DNA of 64,000 nt. It comes from Azadirachta indica. Lineage: Eukaryota; Streptophyta; Magnoliopsida; Sapindales; Meliaceae. Below the pieces are notes generated by a model. That model had not been told where the DNA came from. It did no database searches and saw only the letters and a list, made by a program, of their open reading frames with translations. The position numbers and the translations under genes are program-made. Positions 55,001 to 64,000 of the stretch are shown here, piece after piece. Each line of letters starts with the position of its first letter. The stretch's first letter is position 1. Where the stretch lies: assembly GCA_022749755.1 (NCBI GenBank), contig CM040442.1, positions 14,482,457 to 14,546,456 on the forward strand, read 5' to 3'.

Positions 55001-58000
55001 TCAGAGGAAGACTGGAGCCATGACAAGCGTTATGGTTGCAAGCATTTTTATGAGAACATGAAGTGAAGGTCCAGCTGTGTCTTTGAATGGGTCTCCCACG
55101 CTGCACACCAAACGAAACATCTCAAAATCACTATCCAAGAAATTAGAGATCTACAGATAACGAAAAGAAACTACCAACATTTTTCCTTTTGCCAATATGA
55201 GAAAAATAAACTTGATGCATGATACGTTGACCACATAATATTTTTAAAACTCTATTTAAAGGCTATAGAGAATCTCCACATCTCAGCCAGATATTCAATT
55301 GCATTGGTTTCCTTAAAGCAATTGAATGAATTTGTTTCCTTAAAATGAGGTTCATAAACTGTACCTAGTAATTAATACACGAGAACGGAAGGAAGGAAAA
55401 AAAAAATCCAAAACATGCCTCAGGTTTCTTTTGCAATCATCGTCACCAATAATACTAAACTGAAAGGCTTTTCTGACTGATAAATAACTAGCAGGTTCAA
55501 ACTAGTACTGAATAACGAAAGAGGGAGGAGTGGGGTGAAAAACAAGAAGACTTACGTATCTCCAGTGACAGCTGCTTTATGAGTATCACTACCCTTGCCT
55601 CCAAGAGCCCCTGTCTCTATGAACTTCTTTGCATTATCCCATGCACCTCCTGCTGTGTTCAGGAAAAGAGCCATAAGAATGCCAGCAACTGTTGCAAACA
55701 TCAGCATAGAAGCCACAACTTTGGCCCCAAGTAGAGGATGTCCAGTATAGTATCCCAAAATCCGGAACAGAAAACCTGCAACCAATACATAAAAGCTTGA
55801 ATACACCCCTATGACATAGTTCATGTACTCAGGTGTGCAAGGATGAACTCAACAAAATTTCTGAAAATATGTTCTACCGTACTCAAAGCCTAGAGAAAGG
55901 ACAAACCGATTAAATGCTAAGAAAGACAAGGCATGAATAATTAGTTATTCCTTTCATCATCCTATCCCAACACACTACAATATTAACAATCCAAACAATA
56001 GAAAATAAGATGTTATATTACTAAATTTTATGGTAAGGCACAAAAATTTAAAAATGTCATTTCTTACAGTTGGACAATAACGGTACCTGGGAACGAATGT
56101 AGATTTGAAGTATAATTAACATTAAAACGACTTGAGCTATAATTGCTTTAACTCATGAAGTTGAGAGGTCTTTTCTTCCACCAAATTATTTCTTTTGATC
56201 TGCACAAGGCAGTTTTTTATCCTAATCCTTCTATGGTTACTGTTAAAGTTAAAATAGGAATTAGGATGCCATCAGCTAAGGCCTTGGAATAAGATTTGTG
56301 TTTTCCTTAGGTTCTTTTTCAGCCTATATGTACCTTGTTATATTTCGTATCAATGAAGCTTGTCTATTGTTCTATTTCTGTTAACAGTTACAATAATAGT
56401 TAAATGAAGAACAAGATGACAACAACAATCAAGGACATAATGTCTCCACTGATAGCACTGATGAGACAGCAGAGAAGGACAAAATTGAAAGAACAGGATG
56501 ATTAACCCACCAAGCACTATTGGAGATATTATAGCCAGGGCACCAGGTTTTATCATCTCCCGCAAAGATGCAGATGCAACAATTGCAACACAGCGGCCAT
56601 AGTCCGGCTTCACCTTGTACTCCTACAGTGAGCATAAAAAGTATCATCAGTCAGTTCCGAGCCAAATTCCAACAAAGAAAATACTAGAGGAACTTACTCA
56701 CCATGATACCAGGCCTCTCAATGAACTGTCTTCTTACTTCATTAACAACCTCCTGAGCAGTTCTGCCAACTGCAGCACAAGCCCATGCACTGAATAAGAA
56801 AATAAGCATGGAACCCAACAATCCACCAACAAAGACTTCCGGAATGGCTATATCCACCTGACAGTCAATTCAATGTAAGAATTAAGGTAAGCATCCCTAA
56901 AGTATTAGAGAAGGAGCCATTTGTTTCAAGGGTAACAAAAGTTGTGCCTACCTGTTTAAAAGGTTCATGAGCAAATGCAGCAACTTCATCCATATAGGCA
57001 CTGAACAGAAGAAAAGATGCAAGTGCTGCTGATCCAATAGCAAATCCTTTAGTTGTAGCTTTTGTGGTGTTTCCAACGGCATCAAGAACATCAGTGATCT
57101 CCCGAACACTTTCCGGCTGTACAAGAATGTTTATTTAACTCATACAGACCAAACAAGATGAGAGAAAACACAAAAATGAAATTCAAAGGATGTACCATTC
57201 AAGGGTTACCTGCTGACTCATCTCTACAATTCCTCCTGCATTATCAGCTATTGGACCAAACATATCCATAGTTAGAACATATGCAGCAGTGCTAAGCATT
57301 CCCATTGTTGCTACAGCTGTTCCAAACAATCCGCCAGTTGAGTTCCCAGACTCATCAACCAGTCCAGAGGTTTGACCCAACCAGAAAGCTGACACAATTG
57401 ACACAGAGATAACAAGAACAGGAAGAGCTGTTGATTCCAAGCCCAAACTGACTCCTGCAATAATGTTAGTCCCATGACCAGTGGAGCTAGCAAGAGCTAA
57501 TGTGCGTACTGGCTCGTGCTTGTAGTCAGTGTAGTACTTGGTGATCCAGACAAAAATATATGCTGTGATAATCCCAACCAGTCCACATAAGGCAAAGTTC
57601 AACCAAGCAGAAGGTGCTTGCTCCGAATAAAGTAACCAACGAGTAGACTGTAATCCGAACACCAATATCAAAATCAAGAGTCAGAACTCAAATAAATGGC
57701 AAACGGAATAACAACTCTAAATGATCAGTCAAATCCAAACATGAAGTGAAAGCCATTATACCTTTGTGGAAGATGATAACATTAGAAAACAATAAAATTG
57801 CAGCAGGCAGTATTAAAAAAAGAGGCATAAAAATGCCAATGGCAGAAGATATATTACCGCACCAAATGTCAGAACAGCAAGTACTATAGTGACAGAGTAT
57901 CCTTTTTGAAGAATTGCCATTGGATCCTCAATAGGTGCCTTCACACTAGAATCACGTGTGCTCCTAATTGAGAGTATTCCAATGGATGAGATAACCAGAT

Positions 58001-61000
58001 CAAAAGAATGAACAACAAGAGGAAACAAGATGAAGCCAGATGGATCTGCATGAAAATGAATGACAAGATGAGTCAACTAAAGGAACAGATAAAACTATTT
58101 GGACTGAACTATTAATCTGCTCAAGTGGCAGATCAAAAATTAAATTATACATTGATGCAGCTTACCAGACATGCCATAGAGCAACAAAGATAGCCAATAA
58201 TCCTAATTTAGCCACATGCTGTTCTAGAATCATACTTTCTGGTCAAAGTATTACATATCAATAATAAAACAGATAAAACCACGGCAGCAACACATTAGAT
58301 ATCATACCCAAGAACTCGGTTATTGACTAAAATGCTATTCTTACAAGACAAGAAATTTGTATAACAGAGATAATGTGTGTGAATATTCAAGTATGCATAT
58401 ATTAGTATTTACTACACAAATACACAAATATACAATAGTATGAATTGACAAACCTTAAGAGTGGAAACAAATTTTGTAGTAAAGGAAACTTTATCTACCT
58501 TCAATTTTACATCGTTGAGCCATTGTTCCCCCAAGTATCATAGCACTGATTATTTCAGCAGCAATGCTTTCAAACAGATCAGCGCCTCGTGCAGCACAAT
58601 CACCCACATTGTCTCCAACCTTTGGTGTAGCAAAAATTCCATTCAAACAATCGACTAATTCAATTATCAAACAAAACCATCGAGTTCATTATAACATAAA
58701 AATTACATAAAGATTCTTGTTTATAGAATTTCTATTGAGAAGTTTCTTAAATCTAATGAGAGTAAACACATGCAGATGCACGGCCACACCACCTAAAAAG
58801 AGAAAAATGAAACAACTTCAAAATGATATAGGCAGCCTGTGCCTCTCATTCTTTAGCTGCATCACCAGTAATTTTATGAATGGATCAACATTGACTTCAA
58901 TATAGCTCTATTCAAACCACACAATTCCATCTGTGAAAGGCATAAATTGAATATTTATTTCTATCAGAAATAAATCCCTCATAAATTGGAAGTAAGCAAA
59001 GTTAGCAAACCATTGACCAAAAACATATGAATACAGAGAGGGATGACTCTGAACAAGCCCCTAATCAACAGATTCCAGCAACGGATACCCAGACTCTAAA
59101 CTGCATATGATGTATCATAAGAGGATAAAATTAAATTAGATTGATCATCAAATTGGGATGACATTCTTTACTGTACCCAAGCAAACAGATAAGTTGGAAA
59201 GAAATTGCTGCATTACATGCATTATAACCAACTTAAAAGTTATTGCTGGTAAATGCAGTGCCACAAGCACAACTGGTGCCATGTTTTAAAATGCTTTATC
59301 TGTTCTTTCCCTTGTCACAAAGCATGATGCAAGGTAAAGTGAACTCTTCTATCTAATTTTAGTGTCACACTTGTGCCACCTAACCATGGAAAAGTACTTC
59401 CAGCTGATTAACACCACATATCCTTAGAATGTTAACTACAACAAGAGACAAAAAAATTTTATGGCTAACAAATACTAAAGAACAAATGCACATGCTCTTC
59501 AATAAGGTAGATAAAAGTTACCAAATCTGCAATCACAGCAGGATTCCGAGGATCATCTTCAGGTATTCCCTGCTCCACTTTTCCAACTAGGTCTGCCCCA
59601 ACATCAGCTGCTTTTGTGTATATTCCACCACCCAATTGAGCAAAAAGGGCAACAAATGAAGCCCCAAAACCATAGCCCACAAGAAGAAGAGGCACTGAAG
59701 AAGAACAAGAAACAAATTAACTTAAGGAATAAACTTCAAAATTGTAACAAGTCTACAGATGAAAATTAACAACAATTACTGACTATATCATGACTGAAAA
59801 GAAATACACAGTTAAAACATAACAAAGAAAGTTGCCCATGCATTATATGCACACTATCTTACAAACATATTGCATTTCAGCATTGTAAACAATATTAATT
59901 TGTGTTAAATCAATTCTACATGCGCGTGCAGCACAATTTAGGCTTGCTTTTCTTGTTGGACAGATGCAGACAATGGACAAGTTAAAACCCATAACAAGAT
60001 CTGCAACTTGCTTGTAACTGGCAACTACCACACAAGTAAAAAGTCTAATCAAACAAATTTAACTATATCATACAAGGGAAGATAAAATTCCAAAAAGTTG
60101 CCAACTAACTCGAGAGCCTTCATCCTGATTTTATTTAGCATATTGTGCAAAAATACATCCATAACATTCCTTCTCCCTATTCATGAACCACCAAATAACA
60201 ATACATTTTCCAAACAATCCCAAAAAATGCAAAAAGTTGCCAATAGAGATAACTATAACTCTATTTCTAGCAACCTAAACCCCATAATAAAAGAAAAAGG
60301 ATCAACAATAACAAATAAATAATCAGTATACATGTACAAAAATACATAACATGTGCAAGCAAAATAAAATCCCTCCATAACATGGCAAAATCAGCAATGT
60401 TATCACCGTGAGACAACAAAGACATAACAACAAAATTCCTAGTCTCGAGCATATAACAATACGAAAGAAAATAAAAACCACAATGTGCATTTTAGTGTTA
60501 TTACTTTTTATAACAATGGAGAGCAAAAGAAGGAAAATGACACCTACAATCTGTAACCTTCATTGCACCTGGGGTGTCCACCCCCAACCAAACATAAAAT
60601 GTGGCATAAAGGATGGCTATACCAATTACAGCCATACCAACAACCACAATAGCAGAGAAACCACCGGCACGAACAGCTACCTGAACATTATATTTGGAGG
60701 TTAGATACATATTTGCAACTGTTAGTAACAACATTATATAAAAGGAAACAACCTGCAATGCCTCTCTTGCAGACCGTCTTGCAGCACTGGACACTCGAAC
60801 ATTTGCACGCACAGACACCCACATCCCAACATACCCTGCAATTCCTGAACATAATGCCCCCAAAAGGAATGCAGCAACAGTAATACAGGCAGAAGTTGAC
60901 CTGCATCAGCCAGTAAACCAAAAGCATTGATTATTTTAGCATGATGCTTGAAAGGAAAATTAGTTCATAACTAACATGATGAATATTGACAATATATTCA

Positions 61001-62405
61001 CCTCCCAATCCCAGAAGATTCTTGCTGAGGGGTTGTAGTGCGAAACAGGTAAATACTAAATATCACGAGTGCAAGCAAACATGCCATCTTAGAGATAGTA
61101 CCATACTGGGTCCTGAAGAAGCCTTCAGCTCCATCTCGTATCGCATCTGATATCTAAAAATATAATATGCTCAACATGAGTTGGATATGTGAAAAAAATA
61201 AATAAAAGATAAAAGATTGAAAAAGTTAAACAAGTATAAAGGAAAAGTCTTTTGCAAATACATGCAAGAGCAAGATAGAAAACCACAATGTCTAGTATGA
61301 ATTCGACTCAGTTTGCCCACAGCTTAAACATGTAAATGAGAGATATATAGAGAATTCAGATAATTCCCGTGTCTAACATTTTGTTGTCACAAAATTACTC
61401 ACGCATTATCCAGAAGCATAACTTAAAATTTAATATCCGTAAAAGATTAACATAGATATAATAGCTTAACACAGATGAAACGATGTACCTGAGCCATCTC
61501 AGGAGGTCCCTCATCCTTTGAGAGTACCCACCTACTAAGATATATTGAAAAGATGAAGGTAACAATGCAAATTGAGAAGACAAACACAATAATAGGAGAA
61601 GTGCTCGCCCCAATGTAAAAGATCACACCAAAACCCAAGAGCAGGAGTACAAAAAGAACACGAACATTTATTCCCATGAGAACTCGAAAAATCTGCGAAA
61701 AGAGCAAGAGCGTTTACACAATAAGGGAAAACAGCAAAGATCACATATAAGCAAACAAGAAGTTAGCAATGAACAAACATCATGAAATATACAAGGACAC
61801 CATTCAGTTGCCATTGACATTAGCCATTGAATAGCAAATCACTCACAAGAGCTAAATTAAAATTTAATTGAATGTTCCACCAAAATTTAGGAATATCCAT
61901 AGATATTATGGTATACCCAAAGGTAACTTATATATGAGAATGGTCAGATTTTTAGGGAACATATAGCAGATGTTACACTTTTTCCGCCTGTAGTTTCCTC
62001 ACCAAAATAAATATTTTTTCTTTAAGCACCCAAATGCTATGGCAGATGTTCTAAAGGAGTAAAATAGATCTTCAGTTCAAATTTAAAAACTTTACATATT
62101 TGCATATTTGCTTATATAAATCACTCTGCATTTTACCCCTTTGGGGAAAAATTCAAATCTTATCCTGTGATTATTTTTGCTATTCTTAAAGGGCAAGATA
62201 TCCAAGACATATTTCCTATGGCTATTATATGCACGAGTGATCAGATGCAATGTAAGAAATTTCTCCAACACTTGAAAAGCACAACAATGTAACCCCCAGT
62301 GCTTACCAAAGGAACATAAGGTTTACTACGCATGTTAGGGAACGTCCTCAGCCGATCTTGGTAAGACCCCAAGCCACCATTTTCCATATCATCATCCATC
62401 ATCAT
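55001..62405 (-). CDS. Type II (K+-independent) H+-translocating inorganic pyrophosphatase, 14 coding exons, 802 aa
   Basis: This membrane pump hydrolyses pyrophosphate and moves protons into an endomembrane compartment; the type II plant form is usually placed in the Golgi. Coding exons: 62405-62307, 61692-61489, 61153-61002, 60900-60753, 60680-60548, 59694-59522, 58619-58499, 58045-57858, 57647-57210, 57116-56952, 56857-56702, 56622-56511, 55775-55556, 55100-55001. All junctions are GT-AG and the phases agree; the sum is 2409 bases, 802 residues, as in the Arabidopsis homologue AVP2/AVPL1. The ATG at 62405 gives MMMDDD; a longer reading would need GTG. Seen: ~16 hydrophobic segments, the substrate site [13 protein letters not shown] (276-288), [16 protein letters not shown] (306-321), GNTTKA (567-572), whose lysine marks the K+-independent type, and [16 protein letters not shown] near the end. 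No defect is visible, so it should be functional. Confidence 0.96.
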
Positions 62406-62453
62406 GGTGCCTGATGAATTCACTTTCCACGCCGTTTTGGGGCCAAGTCACCC
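62406..62453 (-). other. 5' UTR exon 2 of the pyrophosphatase gene (predicted)
   Basis: On the minus strand TTGTAG at about 62459-62454 is a good acceptor, and 48 bases of leader follow before the ATG. The start codon context is GGCACCATGA, with A at -3. The exon boundary is inferred from splice-site shape only. Confidence 0.55.
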
Positions 62454-62889
62454 CTACAACTTCGTATAGAAATCCAAAAAAAGTTCTTAATAACTCAAAA
62501 TTTCTGTATAGATAAGACTATCAGTTTCCTGAAATAAAATAAAAATTAAACGTTAATAATATTGGAATCCATGTTCAATGTCACAAAACTGTAAACATAC
62601 AATCTAAATGCCATCATCTCCGTTTGCAGTAAACTAAGCGAAATATCCAATATGAACTATAACAAGCCTTCATTTTCTGCGACATTTTATAAGGAGCCAA
62701 ACAGAGCACAAGAAGTATAAAGATCTAAATCCAAAAACCCTAGATTCATTGCATTTACGCACAATTGAGGAAAAAATTATCATTAAAACGACATCAAACA
62801 CTGAAAAATACTCGATCTATAAACAGAATGCGAAACTCTCGTCATAAAAAAAAATTTCAGAAACATGCATAGAGAGAGAAGTGTATTAC
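62454..62889 (-). other. Predicted 5' UTR intron
   Basis: Donor CCATGG|GTAATAC at 62890/62889 and acceptor TTGTAG at 62454 bound an AT-rich stretch of 436 bp. Plant housekeeping genes often have such a leader intron, and the T-rich content fits an intron. A cDNA would decide. Confidence 0.5.
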
Positions 62890-63055
62890 CCATGGAGACC
62901 GGAAAACGCAGAAAATCGAAACCAGTTCGATCTTTAACAGCTTGCGCTCTCTCTCTTCTGCGTCGTGATTTTTTGTTTTTGCAGACTTTTAAGAGAGAGA
63001 GAAAAGACTCTCTTTTTTATGAGAGAGAGTAATTATTATTATTATTAATTATTTT
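62890..63055 (-). promoter_or_regulatory. 5' UTR exon 1 and CT-rich core promoter of the pyrophosphatase gene
   Basis: Minus-strand CTCTCTCTCATAAAAAAGAG and TTTTCTCTCTCTCTTAAAAG lie at about 62985-63030. Such pyrimidine patches are common around plant transcription starts. The leader from about 62985 to 62890 then reads into the predicted donor. An AAT/ATT trinucleotide run (63030-63050) lies just upstream. The exact start site is not determined. Confidence 0.5.
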
Positions 63056-64000
63056 CTAGTTGTTTTGAGCATCTTAGGATATTGATTTTACAAAATCGAC
63101 ATGTCAGAAGACCAGTGAGATTATGCCACGTTGGCAGTTTAAATGCTACCTGGCAACCGAACACGCAATGACTTTCTTTGCTTTTTAAAAATACGTAGCA
63201 TTCCGTGACCATTTTTTTTCAAAAAAAATAATAAAACAAAATTTTCGAATTTTTGCCATAAAAGGTGCGGACGCTACAAGCATGTTTCAAAATTTTGCTC
63301 ATTTATCGAGTTGCTATAAAAATACAAAATTTTGGATAATCTTCCATAAAACTTGTTAATTGCAATTCAATTGGGTACAATATATGTACAAACTCTGAAG
63401 ATATAATAATTTATATTAATTACAACAACTTCTATAATGGACTAAGTATTAGTCTAATTTGACTTTTTTATTAGTCAAAAGAGTTTTTTAATATTAAAAA
63501 AGTCTTTTCAAATTTTTAGATGTTATTTATTTGGTTTTGGAAAAAGACTTTTAAGAATTAAAAAAACCATAAATTAAAATTTAGACTTTAGATAGTAGTG
63601 CTTTTTCAGATTTTTTAAAAAGTGAAAATTTCTAAAATATTCTTATTTTGTCTTAAAGATTTCACATCATTTCTTTAGAATATATTATTTAAAATTCATA
63701 ATATAGTAAAATAATTATTCAATTTTTTTCAAAAATTATTTGAGAAGATTAAACAATTAATCAATTTTATTAAAAACTCTACTAATAAAATATCTCCTAA
63801 TAAAAAGTCTACTTTAAAATGCTCTATTTAAAAAATTGTATCAAATGGACCTTAAGGCATTTTATATATATTTTCAAAAATTCTTTTTTATTTTGTAAAA
63901 ATAAAAGATGCAAAAAAATATGTTTGGTTATATGTTTTATAAAATTTTTAAAAGTTATTTTTCTTAATTTTAATTAAAAATAAAATCATTCTCAGGAAAG
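63056..64000. other. Upstream intergenic, AT-rich, possible MITE
   Basis: No open frame of interest. The part 63380-63870, with AGTCTAATTTGACTTTTT near its left end and TTGTATCAAATGGACCTTAA near its right end, has the look of a hAT- or PIF-type MITE. I could not pair its ends. Confidence 0.4.

Noticed and set aside
57183..57677. Single-exon reading of the pyrophosphatase pieces as separate small genes
   Set aside because: The pieces join at consensus splice sites with matching phases into one 802-codon protein. Their apparent ends are intron sequence.
62406..62423. Six extra N-terminal residues for the pyrophosphatase
   Set aside because: The upstream codon is GTG, not ATG. The ATG at 62405 gives the family's usual MMMD start and length.

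Overview
This window looks like nuclear DNA of a dicot plant. The base composition is AT-rich, the genes carry many introns with plant-type splice sites, and Ty3/gypsy and Ty1/copia retrotransposons and MITE-like elements are abundant. One gene is a typical plant type II vacuolar-type H+-pyrophosphatase. I cannot name the species. A run of 100 N (27985-28084) splits the window into two very different parts.

Left part (1-27984): a tandem satellite with a period of about 146-147 bp, invaded by Ty3/gypsy elements. Satellite blocks lie at 4289-4852, 7872-8088, 14774-19834 (about 34 copies), 20314-20660 and 27214-27984, the last of which switches orientation near 27372. Element D (8089-14773, + strand) has two LTRs, a PBS, a PPT and a 5-bp target duplication that falls inside a satellite monomer. 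Element C (20661-27213, + strand) has two LTRs and a decayed but complete gag-pro-RT-RH-IN order. Two further minus-strand elements, A1 (1-3998, cut by the window edge) and A2 (about 4853-7871), are fragments, and A2 is a chimera with an Athila-like gag. In C, D and A2 the polyprotein reading frame runs about 235-260 bp into the LTR and ends in a GP(I/V)TR-x-R-x-K motif. From memory this is a feature of the centromeric (CRM) clade. With a nucleosome-length satellite, it suggests pericentromeric or centromeric DNA. All pol genes are broken.

Right part (28085-64000): it starts with the 3' half of a copia element (28085-30051). About 23 kb of AT-rich intergenic DNA follow. They hold several non-autonomous TIR elements (32505-33682 with a 10-bp TSD, 40496-41151, about 45980-47160, about 47905-50035 with an RNase H-like remnant, and a hAT-like element at 50461-52650), a possible tRNA-derived SINE head, and two opposed remnants of a second copia family.

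Two real genes, both on the minus strand, close the window. One is a small intronless gene (53273-53707, 144 aa), possibly an organelle-envelope protein, with site II and telo-box promoter motifs. The other is a 14-coding-exon gene for an 802-residue type II H+-pyrophosphatase (55001-62405), with a probable 5'-UTR intron and a CT-rich promoter near 63000. The two genes show no operon-like or pathway link.
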